DNA of 64,000 nucleotides from Stenopsyche tienmushanensis (GCA_008973525.1 WACJ01000527.1:2356001-2420000), one strand, 5' to 3'. Shown: positions 24,601 through 38,181, counted from the first letter of the stretch. Translations and numbers: made by a program. Notes: generated by a model from the sequence alone, not told the origin.

Positions 24601-27600
24601 CTAAAATAAATACATCAAATTATTATTTGACTATTATCGAATTGATATAAACTAGGTCTAAATGCTCTCCTATGTAAATCAATTAATTTATTTAAATATT
24701 CAGATAGGGACTCGTTGTGGGTTGATGCTGACCTTTGGGATCAATCGAATGGTCACAAGGGTCAATAAAAACCTTAAACCAGTCGGTATATAGCTAATGA
24801 GCTTTCTTCGAGGAAGACCTTCCGATTTGGTTCTTAGCTTAAATTAGGGTCAACACAATTTATTTTGTAATGTATGACTTCCCTAAAGTTGTGCTAAATT
24901 TTTACGATCATTACTCGTTTGAATAAAAACACCTCAAATATAGATTTTTAAATTATTTTGTCGAACTTTTTGCGAATCAAATTCCAGAATCCCATTTCAG
25001 TGATCATGCAGCAGTATGATCTTTCATCCCAACACACAGAAAGACTTTTTGAACACTCAAGAATATTTTTTCAGATTGAAGGATCCGTCATTATTTTTAA
25101 TATTTCAATAATAGTATATCAATAAATTAATGTTAGTCCTGCCCAACTTCGCTAAATATTTCAATTATGTTTGTTTGAAAGCAGAATAAAAGGTATACTT
25201 AATTCATGATGTTCGATCAGGAATGTCTATATTTTTTGGTACTGTTTAGATTCAAAACGAATCTTTATAATAAGAGTCCAAAATCAAATCCACTTTACTC
25301 GATCAACAATTTTTATGAGATTTATTTTATTTTCATCTAACAGAGACTATTGAATATCGTTGCATAGAATTGCTAAAATGGTAATAATATTCATTGAATT
25401 TACCTAATTCCAAAAATTCATCCAATATATTCGTTTTCTAAACCAAGCTGATTTACAGCTCCAATTTTCCCGTCATAATTCATTACTTGATGAATTTTCA
25501 TGAGTACTAACGACCCGAGTTCTTGTTTTAAGCATGTGAAAATTCATTTATTCCCAGAAAGCCTTAAATATACGCCCCGAAAAATCCCACTTCGAAAAAG
25601 GATTCTAAAATAACAATAGGGACAAGCCCGATAAAATATTGCCTCATTATTCAAAGACCTTTGGAAAAATAAAAATTGACACGCATACAAATCCCGCTAC
25701 TGCCAGATTTTTTTATTGTTCCAAAAACAACGTCATAGTTTGTAGAACATTTCTTGCTTTTGTTGCTTTAGGGCTAATACCGAGAGAGTTATGTATTTCT
25801 ATAACCATTCAAAATGATGTCTTTCAATATTTTCGATGTCATGGAATAACATTTCGTCCAATAAATGACACGAAAACGTTATAACGCTGACTTGAATTAT
25901 TTTTATTGAAGCCTTAAAAGAATTTATGTAGAAATAATGATATCCTTTATTTATATTTTCTTGGTATGACTACACGTTAACATGTTTCAGTGAAAGCCTG
26001 TTTGTTTATAATTTTCATACAATTAAATTTTATCATGAAGAAATAATGAATGTATATATTTATTTGTATCAATAAAAGCTCTAAATTTGATACATAACTT
26101 AGATACCTCTATTCCTTATATAACATTATTTATTCATTGAGAAGATTTAATTATTTTCGATATTATATCAACATATACAAAATTACATGGATGATGACTG
26201 ATGTAATTAGAGATGTAGCTTTAATGAGACCTTTCGGAGAGGAATCAAAATTAGGTCGGCCGCTAATAATCAAAAGCTCTCTGTATGTATACAACACAGA
26301 GAGCTTTTGGTTATTAATTATAAATGTCGTCATTAATGACGGAGTACACAAAACTTGACGAAATCCATCCATTTTAATAATAATGTTTTATCCCCAATAA
26401 ATTACATTAAATGAGGGATATATAATTAAACCATTTAAAGAGGAGCGATATAGCTATTAATGAAATCATCTGACATTCATTTGGATAACATGAAAGCTAA
26501 ATTAAAATGTATGACCTCAAATAAAGTCTTTAACACCGAGAAAACCGAGAGTATTCCATAATTACAGTACACATGTAGTTATGGAGAAGATAGTACACTA
26601 GATAGCTTTAATAAGTGTTTATAATGGTTTTAAAATCCCTTCTTAAAGTAAAGATGGTGAAAAACTAATGGAGAGACTTGAGGTGCCTCTTAGGGTGCCA
26701 TATTCACTTTCAGATGAAAAAAATCTTCATAAGAGACTTTTTTTTATCGCTTTCTACATATGAGTAAATTGGGGTAAGGTTGCTTAAACGGGATTTTTAG
26801 ATAAGACGGGATCTGTGCGTATGTAAAAAAATATTATGATTCTTAAATGCAATTTCAACTTTTGTTGTGAATCACGTTACTCATAGACATCTTTGTACGA
26901 CTTTATTAATCATATCAATACTATTTTTTAAATCCATAAAATCATGATTCCAGAATTTAGACCATCATACCCATATTTAAATTGAAATAGGAGTCAATTA
27001 ATGATAAAACTAGGCGTTCAATGGAAGCTTCTTAAACGATCATAGATTTGATTGAAAATTGTGTTAATTTTAGCAAAAGAAGATGAATTTCCTATAAAAT
27101 ATTAATAGCAGTAAGAGTAGTGGATGATATTGTTTTTAATATAGTGTTATAATTTATATTTTTCAAAAAAATATTAGAGCTTTGTAAAAATATATACAGT
27201 CATTAGATTGTACCCTAAACGAGTCCGAATCGATCTGGCGTATTGTTTTCCACCACTGCGGAGCTTCAGCTTTGTAAAGCTCCTTGAAAGCACTCGATTC
27301 GCATATAGAAAGCTTGCGACACTGAAAAATATTTATATTCAAAGCGAAGTAAATAATTTCAATACTCGTGAGGCATTTTTGCTTACCGTACCGTGAATCC
27401 GAAGGACTCTTCGCCTCGCCTGAGTAAAAAAATGTTATGTCGCATGCCGCACGAAAACCCTCCGCTTTTCATAACTCTTATTGATTTTAAGGTTTTACGT
27501 TTCCGCTGAAAACTTGGCAAGCCTACTGGGAGCTTTTGCCCGGTTTTCTTCGCGGGATCTACTAACTCATTTGAGATTTACGATCGCTTCTATAAATTTC

Positions 27601-29470
27601 AACACTTTTTTACTGGCTTGATTATGAGCGGTTAAGCAGCAGGGGCTCTACAAAATCAGGAATATTTTGGGATTCAGAATATATATTATTTTATAATGAA
27701 ATTCCAGATAAATATGTTAGACCACTGATATGTTGAAAAATGATCTATAAATTTAACAATCCAAAATATCAATATTCAGGTTCATATTTTTTAAGGTGTT
27801 TTTAGCAATCCCTTTTATGGTATAATTTCCAACCATTTTTTATTAAAATGTGGTCGCCAGTTACGTCTCCTGTAGAATTTGAACACAAGATGATTGAGCT
27901 ACGAGCTACGGGACTACATAGTTTTTTTTTATATATAAAAATCATATTAAATCATTATGGTCCGCTGATATTTTGTAAAAAAAATTGTTGTAGTTTGCAT
28001 TTTTTTTAAAAACGAAATAAAATTGCGTACAGACTTCGGGTAAAATTTTCACAAAAACGGTCCAGATGGTCCAGAAAGAGCTAAGAATATTTCATATTCT
28101 CTATACTCCTATATTATTTAAGGACAATAATATTGTCTGTGTGTCCATGGGAATGCATAAAAATATACAAATGCATGTAAACATAATTTTATTTTCTTTA
28201 ATACAATTATTATATATACATTGATGAAAAATTGAGCTAGGTTCTGTACTCGTATTATAAAAACTTCAGTTCAAAACTGGATTGTGTTAATTTTTTTTCC
28301 CCCCTATCAATAAATTTGAGAAGTTGAAAACGGTTGGAAGGTTGGATTAATCCCAATTGTCTGCAAGTCAATTAAATATTGTTTAAAAATATTTAAAATC
28401 TCCACATGAAAATTCTATACATATCCCTGGAGAATTTTCTGATGGAGAGGCCAACATTCGATAACGGATATGATACTCGATGAAGGTAATTTATATTGAA
28501 AGCTGAATCCATTTGAACGTGTCATGGTATATATAAATTCTTATTTTATGAATATTTGATCCTTTTGAAATTTAAGGTGTTTTATTAGTTTCTTTTTAAC
28601 GTCTTTAATAGTCAATACAAGATGATTGTTCAACAAAAAATTGAATTAAGTTCAGAAATATTCTATCGCACAATTTAACTATAATTTATTTAATGATTTA
28701 ATAAAATCGTTCAGAAATGTTGTTTGTTATGCCTTTGTACAATGTGTCATAAACGTGAGACCATAAAAATACATATCGGCTAACGTTGGCGTGTATAATA
28801 TGTGCGTAATTTATGCGGGAAATTTTGGCTTTTATTCAAATATTTACTTTGATCCGTGGTGAAACTTTGGACGTGGAATTGACTGTTATGGCCGTGAGAA
28901 TATTTCAAAGGAATTCAAATATTATTCGTTTGCATGAAAAGTCTCCTTTTACAGTTGGAAAACAAACGCAGCCTTTTACGTTTGAGCGTTTTTCCTTTCA
29001 CCCGAAGCCGGAATGTAAATGTGAATGTGCCCGTCATAACGACCCCAGCCCCGTCCACTTTCGGTTTCGCTAACCGTTTTGCGACCATTGTCTGGACTCG
29101 TGAGTCCTGCATTTCCAAACTTTTCCGGCAAAAAGCCTGCGGGGGATGAAAAAAAATATTTGAATAGGGCCGTTCCTGCGATAATAGAAAGGCGAAACTG
29201 AAGAGAAAATTGTAATTCAACCCAAGATGATATTTCACTCTTTGAACGCAGAAAATGAATAAGAGCACATTTTACCGGGAAGTTTGTAAATATGAAATGG
29301 AACATTAATAATTATGCAAAAATTTAAATTGATATCAAGCACCATGTCCAATTTTATTTAAGGGATGAATCTAAAAGACCGATCGACAGATACATTGGTA
29401 ATATTAAAATTAATTAAGCTAAATGATAATAGGCTGTAACAAATTGTAGCATGGACGAATTATCTTCCCA
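24601..29470. other. Non-coding: upstream or 5'UTR intron of the dpr12-like gene
   Basis: No coding exon found. It begins with a credible splice acceptor for exon A, so at least the first part is probably intronic. Higher-GC patches occur at 27200-27560 and 28780-29150, without protein signatures. Confidence 0.45.
26264..26316. repeat. 53-nt near-perfect hairpin
   Basis: The 21-nt arms 26264-26284 (containing caaaagctctctgt) and 26296-26316 (containing acagagagcttttg) pair with a single mismatch around an 11-nt loop. The flanks do not extend the stem. Confidence 0.85.
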
Positions 29471-29476
29471 CTTCTG

Positions 29477-29560
29477 ACACCAGTGAAGCGTTCAGGTGGC
29501 GTGGGGACACCAGTGAAGGTTCAACGGAGTGGGGGTACTCACCAGGTGGTCTCCCGCTCC
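29477..29560 (-). repeat. Imperfect tandem duplication inside LTR-element internal sequence
   Basis: Two roughly 30-bp units start with caccagtgaag at 29478 and 29508, followed by gttca and ggngtgggg; a third partial unit begins with caccaggtgg at 29540. They adjoin LTR fragment A and probably belong to its internal region. Confidence 0.55.
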
Positions 29561-29619
29561 CACATACTCGTCGGGATGGCCGCACTAGCGCACGGGTCAG
29601 CTATTATTTTGGGTCATAA

Positions 29620-29820
29620 TGTTGTCGGATGGATAGATGGGAATAGACGGACGTCTAACAGAAAGACTCTCTTCTCTAGATAACTTTTTATTCAACACAA
29701 GAGAAAGAGATCTAGCTGCGGGAAGGACGTTCTTCCGCAGTCAAGACTAATCGACAATTCTTCCTCCCGACTCCAACCCCCTGCGCGTCACCACCCAACC
29801 GACAATGGTGAATTCTACAT
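29620..29820 (-). mobile_element. LTR fragment A of an LTR retrotransposon
   Basis: Read on the minus strand, the fragment starts near 29820 with tgtagaattcacc. It contains gacgcgcagg (29790-29781), agatctctttctct, gagagtctttct and gacgtccgtctattcccatc. These words recur in the same order in fragment B (31440-31660), and the first half recurs in fragment C (54175-54330). On the far side lies cattatgacccaaaat, loosely like the initiator-tRNA-derived primer site of Copia elements, so a Copia assignment is possible but weak. No gag or pol coding sequence is attached. Confidence 0.65.
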
Positions 29821-30340
29821 GATATCATAAAAAAAAATCTGAACAATGTTTAAACGCAAACTAAACCCCAGGATATGCTTTCATTTAAGAGGAAGCAAAT
29901 ATTGTCCATATATGATAATGTTCAACCGCATGAATCTTAAATCATCATTCATTCAGTAAATTTGGCAAAAAATTACTTTTATTCATAAGATTTTTATCAA
30001 GATTTTTTTTGTTGTATTTTTGACCAGTTAAAATATTATGAAAATATAAATGATTATTTTTATTAAATATGTATCGGATTTGCTAATTATGTTGAGTTTT
30101 AATTCTATTTCACAAATTCGGCTATTTCATGTGTCACACCCTAATAATAAATGTTTGATGGTTGCCATAAAGCAACTTTTAAAATGTCCACATGGACAAA
30201 TTCCATGTTTTATGGGTAAATATGCGAAGGCGGAAATATTACAAAGTTGGCGCAATCCCACGGGAAAAAATATCAAAAAGTTAACAACCCACGAAGAAAT
30301 ATTTACACATGCCCCGATGATGAATTACACTTTTTATCAA

Positions 30341-30620
30341 TGAAGAAAAAATAAAACTATCCATCTGCCTCCGGCGAGGATCAATCATTCAGATTGGCGG
30401 GGTGGTAATTGGGTCTTTGTAAATAGAAAAATATGTTTATCGACTTTATCGGAGGAACGTTTGGGAATCACCACGGGCATGGGCGGGAGTGTCGCCTACT
30501 TCCATCCGAACAATTTGACGGAGAAATGGGCGGCGGCGGATGCCAACAACAATCCCCTTATTTGTATTGAATGACTCGCACATTGCCCGCGCGTCACTGC
30601 CACTGTCAAAAGGTATCCTG
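30341..30620 (+). other. GC-rich segment with an open frame, identity unknown
   Basis: A + frame after a stop at 30341 stays open for about 76 codons. It includes NHSDWRGGNWVFVNRK and LGITTGMGGSVAYFHP, and ends at a TGA near 30573. The composition is more protein-like than neighbouring frames, but there is no start codon near its beginning, no recognised domain and no obvious splice acceptor. It could be a decayed transposon piece or a conserved non-coding block. Confidence 0.25.
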
Positions 30621-31439
30621 CCAATTTATATTTGATGTACACCCCAAGAACAAAACATAAACGAGACCATATACAATGAAAATGTATTTTAGAGTGGCAT
30701 TATTCAAAGTATATGGTCTGCGGGTCGTAAACTTGGCCCTAGTTGAGCAGTAAAAAAGTTCAATTATTGGCCGCGGGGGAAATACTCCACATTAAATTAC
30801 AAAACAATGCATTGGCTGAAATTATGCGTGTTGTGGTTTAATAGGGAGATAAATCTAAAAAAAAATTGCAAATGATGAAACAAAGTTTGATGAATTTCTG
30901 TTTTTATGTCAATGAAAAATATTATTTTTACACTGACATTCCATCAAAAGTTGTAGTGGAATTATATTACTTATACACTTTTAAAGTAATGGAAAGTAGG
31001 TAATTTTCACTAAAAGCTTTTCTAAAGATAGGATTTTCCGTATGGTGGCTTTCTAATGTCTTACACTTATCTTAAAGTTAGGATCAGGTAGTATTAGGAG
31101 CTTGGATAAGATCCAGGAAATGAGGGTAGACCTGTATCGAAATGATCGGTCTGAAATATCAAGAATTCCAATCTCCCAAATTTGTTAGAATGGTATAATT
31201 ATTTTTTAAAATCTAAATCCCTATGCCAACATTTCATTCATTCTTTTTAAAAAAAAATAGATATTCACCGTATACTTGGAAGAAAAGGGTGAAAATTCAA
31301 TACCAATTTTCATTATTATTTTGATATTAATTTTGCAAAATTAAGTCTAGTATTATATTATAGCGTGGATGATTTACAATCCCCAAGTAGTAGCGCTGTT
31401 AACAGCGACATACTTCCATCTCTCTTCATGTGCAATTTG

Positions 31440-31665
31440 TTATTTTAATAGCGCCATCTCTTGTGGCCCTGCGGAGACATTGCACATGCATACCGACCGC
31501 AGGGTAGGTGACGCGCAGGAGGCTGCAAGTCGTCCCTCCTGCAGTCAGATCTCTCTCTTTCTCTGCTCTGCGTGCGGAATATATAGTTATTAGAAAAGAG
31601 AGTCTTTCTATTCGACGCCCATCTATTTTCATCTATTCGTCCAGCAATATCACGGCAGTATTTAT
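31440..31665 (+). mobile_element. LTR fragment B, related to A and C
   Basis: It contains gacgcgcagg (31510-31519), agatctctctctttctct, aagagagtctttctattcga and gcccatctattttcatctat, in the same order as fragment A read on its minus strand. A TATA-like gaatatatag at 31578-31587 falls where an LTR promoter would lie. No partner LTR or coding region is adjacent, so it is probably a solo or truncated LTR. Confidence 0.65.
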
Positions 31666-33011
31666 TTTTTTAAATGTAAATTCTTGCTCTTATTTTTGAT
31701 AATATTATTCTGTTATACTTATTTGATCAAGTTCAATAAATTTAAAATAAATTAATCCAGCTATATTTCCCCATACAAAGAGAAGGATCTTTTTCATTGT
31801 TAATGATGGTTTAAGGATAGGAAAAGATACTTGACCCAAACGTAATAAAAACGGGTCAGTTTCAAACAAGAGGGTTGCAAAGATGATTCTTCGCTGAACT
31901 TGCGCAATTTCATAGATTAAGTATTAAAATTTCATCCTAATACCTTCCTATTTAATCTATCCACTGACATTCTAAATTTTTCTCTTATATAATTTTATCG
32001 TCATTGAAAAAAGGACCGATATAAATAAATTTGTTAGGATTAAAACACTAAGATTTTTTGATAAAGACTAAGACTTTGATAATAGTTTGAACTTTACAGA
32101 GATATGATTAAACTTGAAGAATGAAGACATATGAAGAAAATATACAAACTCTAGAGCTAGATAAGCTTAATATGCTTAAACAAATGTTTGCTTTCAAATT
32201 TCATCTATTTGATGCATTTTCCCTTGCATGTAAGAATTTAAAAATCACTATTAAATTAAATTTGCAACAATCTTAAGAACCTAAAGAAATATATAACTGT
32301 TAACATTTTTCCAGAATTAGCATTCAGATCAACATATGATAAAACTAAGAAATATTGGAGTTAGTATAAGTTTCACTTTACAATTCAGATTTTATTTTAT
32401 CGTAAATTTTATAATAAATATTTTGAGATGTTTTTAAATATATTTTTGTGCCACAAAGAGAAAGCCATCGACTATAAACGATCCCAGGAGATGATTGTGG
32501 TCAGAAGTGGTTTCAAAGGATACCATTATTTCCCCAATATATTGCTATGGTGAGAACATACTCATACTATCTACGACATAGTCGATATTGTTTGAGTTTT
32601 TGGTAGAGATGCTTTATATTTGGATGTTCAAAATATTGGCAATTTTATGAAAAACCAAATTTTATGATAGAAGAACCTAAGATTTATGTCGCAAAAGAAA
32701 TTCAAATTTAAAAATATGTAAAAGGACCAGATTTAGCGTTAAACCTAGGGTTATATTTCATAAAAGAGGACGCTATGATGGAACGCAGCCAGAAATTTAA
32801 ACGACGCTAACAAAATTGCAAGAAAGAAAAAAATCATCCGTCATAGAATTTCATAGGGATATATTTATAATAAATTATATTGTTCGATAGTATTTTTGTA
32901 ATATAAAAGGTTCAAATGCTCAGTGTTACTTTTTTATTCTTAACTACTACACTTATAAAAATGTCATTTACTCTGACCCAGTTTGTACAGTTACATAATG
33001 AGATTTATTTG
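31666..33011. other. Non-coding, AT-rich
   Basis: Nothing recognised on either strand. Confidence 0.5.
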
Positions 33012-33143
33012 TAGGACTTCGAACCGTTATCTTTTCATTTTGGTTACGGTTCCGGTGGCGTTCCAGATACTTTGGTGCAGTTTTCTTTCCGGGATGAATT
33101 ACGGTTTTGCCGGTTTTCGGTTTCGTTACAGTTCGAAGCCCTG
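33012..33143. mobile_element. 132-bp hAT-like miniature element
   Basis: The left end taggacttcgaaccgtta and the complement of the right end cagggcttcgaactgtaac form imperfect TIRs. The interior is built from cggtttt and ttcggtt words. The flanking 8-mers tttatttg (33004-33011) and cttatttt (33144-33151) agree at 6 of 8 positions, as expected for an aged hAT duplication. Confidence 0.6.
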
Positions 33144-36100
33144 CTTATTTTGACGATTTTCTGTGGACTATTGAAAATCAATGTTTATTCGGTGCTTTGT
33201 CTCGTATCCTAGTGAGCTTTTGAGCCATAACTTATGGATTCTTTATCTTGGGGTCGTTGTGTGGCTGTTCATTATTTGCATTGTGGGCACGCTTATGGCC
33301 TAAGTACCTCCTATTGGAAAACAATAAGGGCAAAACTAGCTTCTGGCCAATTTATAAAAAGTTGAGAATAAAAATTAACCACAGCAACGTACATTATGCA
33401 AAAATGAAGGGCAAGAAGGCCGTTTTTGCTTCCTAGCGTGCGTTTCCTTAAGAATTTTCCATCGTTATTATTAATATTATGAAAAAATACACTTTTGCGT
33501 TAAGTAAATTTGACTTGACACGCACGCATGAATCTAGTGACACGCCATACCTCAAGTAGAAAAATTAGATGAAAGTCACCTGTGAAATTTGACCTAAAAG
33601 CAAAAAAAGGCAAAGTAGTTGAGCTAAGGAAAAAATCAATTTAGTCCCACGTGTCAACCGATTCGCTGGAATTTTCCAATATAATTTCATTACAAGCTGG
33701 CATCAAGATATCTTAAAGCTTGTCCTTGATATAGAATATTTCCAACTGACACTTTAGCAAAGAAGACGACCATCACAATGATGGACATTATGCTAAAAAG
33801 AAGACCATGTTAACGCTGATTCATAAGAACTCTACATACGAGATGTTTTGATACGTGAGAACGCCCATCAAAGTCAGAACTTAAAACGAATCAGCCAACA
33901 GCCAGTTTTAAAATCTTAAAACGAATAAAAACTGGAAAATGTGTTTTTTTATATATCCTGAAATATTTGTTATACAATTATTTTTCTGAATCCTAGAGAA
34001 TCTATGGGTGTTTTCTTTAAGCAGTAAATCGATCAAATTTGTTGCTATAATGAATTTTTATTCTATAATCTGTATTAGAACACAATATTTATAATAAAAT
34101 TTTAGGTATTCAGGATTCACTATGCCAACTCCCATTCCGTTTTAGATAATTACTATGATTTTTTTAAAATAATGTTAATTTGAATATCAACTTTCGTCGC
34201 ACAAAATATGAATTTTAATTCTAATGCAATGAAATTCAGCCCGTTGCATGCAGAGTAATTTACGGTGAAAAAGCTGTTTATCACGGAGGTAATTTGCATG
34301 TTTTGCAACATTTTTGGGGACACAATTGCTCTAATTATCACCAGATTTTGTATATGAACGGCACACAAATTAGCGTCGGAAGCTTTCAAATATTATTTTA
34401 CTCGGTTATTAATGAATGGGCAAACAAAATTGCTGAAAAGAAACCATTTAAAACACATGACGTCTAAATTTAATGATGCTTTCGTAGAAATATTATAATA
34501 AGGGAGAGACTGGAATTCAAAATAGCCCCCGAATTGAAGCTTTTCTACAGTATATTAAATTTGAAATCCAACTGTAAAGAAATGGATTCGAATTCAATTT
34601 ACATAATTTATTACATTTATTAAAAACACGACTTTAATGATCGCTTGCTTCAAATAACACATTTATGTCAATAATAGAATATCTGTAATATGAAGATGGC
34701 TTAATTCTGTAAGCGAGATTTATTATCATTGGCATTATTGCAGACGTTGCCAAAGTTTTGTATACAGGGGCAAATTGATGGCAAAAGGTCAGCCCATTTT
34801 CTAATCAATCGACCCAGATTTAAATTAAATAAATACGTACACATGCAATAAAATAACCAATGAAGTTTTAGGCTTTAAATTTATTTTTGTATATACAAGT
34901 AACCTTAGTATAGTTCGATTTTTCTTTGATACGGTTTAATGAAGGGACCATCCTAATGGTGCCAATTTAAAACTCTAATGCATTCGCAAATTTAAATGTT
35001 ATTAAATCATAGTTTGACTGTTTTTCGATAAATTTGATGATCGATATTGTATCATAAAGTAATTCCAAATAGATTAAGTATTAATATCGTTCATCCAATT
35101 TAAAGCTCTTGTGTTAAGATATAAGTGGATCGTCTCAAGGTCTCTTTCCAAGCCATCGGCAAATAAACTCGTCTAGATTAACTAATTTAGCTACATATCT
35201 CACCCTTAATGACAAAATACCAGAAAGGTCACCTTGGGCTGAAAACGCCCTTTGATTTCGAGAACAGACGACTTGTGACAAGGGAAATGAGATGACGAGA
35301 TGTCTAAGGAAGACATCTTCTGACAGCACACCGAAGATAAGAACCAAGATGTCTTTGAGACGTTCTGCCGAAAATCGCTCTAATTCAAGTTTGATTAACA
35401 AAATTTAGAATTGGCTGAGAAAAGTTTCACTTTGATTGACGTTACCCTTTGTCGAATCCATCAATGTGCGATTTTCTGAAATCAAACAATATACAGAAGA
35501 TTTTGAAATATGATTATAAGCGATGTTAATATATTAGGTTTCATAATAGTCGAGCGTTAGAGGATTTCTTAGTTAAGAATTTGGCCTACTTTGGAGCCAA
35601 AATATTTCCGTATGGAAGAATTGAAATTCGAGCTGCATATCTCAGAAACTTTACTATGATTCACAAGTTTATATTTTAATAAGCATTTTGGGGATATTCT
35701 TTATAAGAAAGTTTGAAAGTGCCAATGCTGGATCTATTGAAAGATAGAATTGCCAAACTTCAAAAGCTTCTCAGCTGTAGTACAAAAGCGTACCAGGCAG
35801 TGGTACGGAATTCGAACCACTTGCTGAATTTGGGAAACGCTTCCAATAAAATTATGCAAACGAGGCAACATTAAGAAAAACGTGTACATAGGTACAGGGT
35901 CGCACGAACTTAGGTCAAACTATTCAGATCCAAATCAAATTTGCGCAAACGGAGATAATTGATCTTGGTTTATTTTAAGCTTTCGCTTCAACTATCGTTG
36001 ATGTTTAAAACTGAATGATCGGAGAGCAGACTTGCAGCTTAATTGAAAATCAGCAGTGATCGATCACCTGACAAAGAACGACCACCATGGACATTTTATG

Positions 36101-37430
36101 AGAATGAAAGCCCTTAAAAATCTCAACTAAATTGAATTTTCTGAATTTACCATTTTAACAACATGTTCTGACACCAATGAACAGTGCGCATATTCAAAGC
36201 GATAATATGGCCGGTCATTTCGTGGCATAAATTCAACAATTCTCCTATAACAAATTTATCTTCGAATATGTCGAGTGTAAATATAAAAATATGTGTTAGT
36301 ATATCATCCGCTACAATTAAGAATCAATAGAGCATGGCAAAGTGGCTATGATTATATGTCGAAAATAATAAAATTATAAAAGTTGAGCTGACCTCTCAGT
36401 ATGTCTATATAAGATAATGCAAATGATTTGTTTAATGTTATGATTCTTAAAATCAGTATCAGACGAAAATACATAGCTGTTATGACTCGTCAATTTTAAT
36501 ATCGTACAATAATCGTTTAATAACATTTTTGAGACAAGCGTGATCATATAGTGGAAATAAAATTCATGTTAGAGTGTCATATCTGTTATATAATATGACA
36601 TAGGTGACCTCCATAGTAGACGCCTCCATAGACTAAGTAAGGATGAGATTATTTGAAAAGGACATGGTCCATAAGATTGCTGTGAAAGTATTAGTGTTTT
36701 TAACCATTTTTTTAAAGTTGTTATTCCAAATTCAGCGATTTTTGATGCATAACATAAAAAAATTGATAATACCACTAAAATAAAATTTAAATAAAGATAT
36801 TTTGTGGATTAAAAAAATATATTGTTAACGCTCTAAATATGTTTCTATTTTAAGGATTGAAAAATAATTCAAATCAAATCACCCTTGAATCCCAATGATT
36901 TTCTTATGGTTTTAATTTTATAATAATGAAATAGATACTAACTTCAAAGGCAAAGACAAGACGGATCAAACACACTTAATGGCTGCCAGTGATACACTGC
37001 GATAACTCCAGCATCAAAGCAATTAATTTAAGAAATTGATGTAATGAATGCGTCAGAATTATTAACGCTTGAACAAATTGCGCTCAAGCTACATAATTTA
37101 TGTGTTTTTAATTTTTTTATACTGATCAAAGTGCCGTTGGCTCTTTGACATTTTAGCGCATAAAGTGCAAATTGTTCAACAGCGGGGGGTCATTTAAAGC
37201 CCATTGCAGATGGTTGGTATTAATTCGTTTCGTTTTATTTTAATTCGTTCGAATATGACTAAATCACAAATATTTATCAAATTCAGTAATTTGAGAGTTA
37301 CAAGCTGATCAATTCTTGTATCTTTTAGCAAATAAATTGGAATGCCTTTTGATATATTTCAGTACACTGATAGGAATATCTTTGTAAACAAATCGTGTAA
37401 AATATATTGATAATTCATTAACCATTTTTG
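33144..37430. other. Non-coding, AT-rich
   Basis: No exon or element could be assigned. Short open frames at 33248-33436 and 35135-35401 carry no motif. Confidence 0.45.
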
Positions 37431-37960
37431 CCACTGTTGCGTGGACCAAAATGTTCTGTCGTCGACAGTTTGGTCGGCTTTAAGCTGGCCATACTTTTTG
37501 CTGTTAAGACCCGCCGCGGACTAACCGTTAGGCGGGCAACTAAAAAGTCTTAACGTTGTTGTAGCCTTGGGAGGCGGTCGACGGACATTTTGGCCCGCAC
37601 GCATCGCCCCGCATGGAGGCCACGTGCCTCGCAATCTTCGAAGTCGTGTTTAGTAATTGAAGACTTTCATTCATTATCCTCATATCCCGTCATGGAGTTT
37701 TCCCCTCGTCGCCGCTCGACAGCCTGACAGCAGGATCAAAGAACTCTGCGCCCCCTCGCCTAGTTAGGGGGCGCGTCCGCCGCTGTTCGGGCTCCGGCGG
37801 CCGGCGTTGCGGCCGGCGCTTTGCGCCCGCGGCGCGGCCGTCTGGGCCGACCGAGATACGCCGCGGCGGTTGGCAGCCGTGGCGGCAGCGGCGTTGGTGC
37901 TTCGATGGGGGCTCGCGAAGCGCGGCGCCCCCTCGTACGCAACACCACCATAGCTGTTTT
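37430..37960. promoter_or_regulatory. CpG-rich island, candidate promoter or 5' exon
   Basis: This is by far the most GC- and CpG-dense stretch of the window, peaking at 37745-37945, in an otherwise AT-rich region. It contains a 50-bp bulged palindrome (37503-37554), the short hairpin gcgccccct/agggggcgc (37748-37776) and an 11-bp direct repeat gcgccccctcg (37748-37758 and 37925-37935). Open frames exist on both strands, as expected from GC bias; none shows a domain. In unmethylated insect genomes such islands often mark promoters or GC-rich first exons. It lies 13 kb upstream of the dpr12-like start codon, on whose strand it could serve as a distal promoter. An unrelated gene's first exon is equally possible. 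Confidence 0.4.
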
Positions 37961-38181
37961 ACTGTTCCAGTCGTATGTTTGCTTTCAGCCATCACACAAG
38001 GAACCATACGAATCTTCAACTCTATTGTTTTCTCTATTCTCTGAATGCTCTTAAGTGTCTACATAACCTTATCATGTACCAAAACATTTCTTTGATAAAT
38101 CAGAGATAAAGAAACTCAATATAGAAAAAATGCGATCGTTTCACACTAACCATCCAAAACACCATGGCGAGTCATCTAAAC

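Noticed and set aside
37690..38019. 109-aa Arg/Pro-rich minus-strand frame in the CpG island
   Set aside because: GC-rich DNA gives long open frames by composition; overlapping frames are open on both strands and none has a domain, so no CDS is called.
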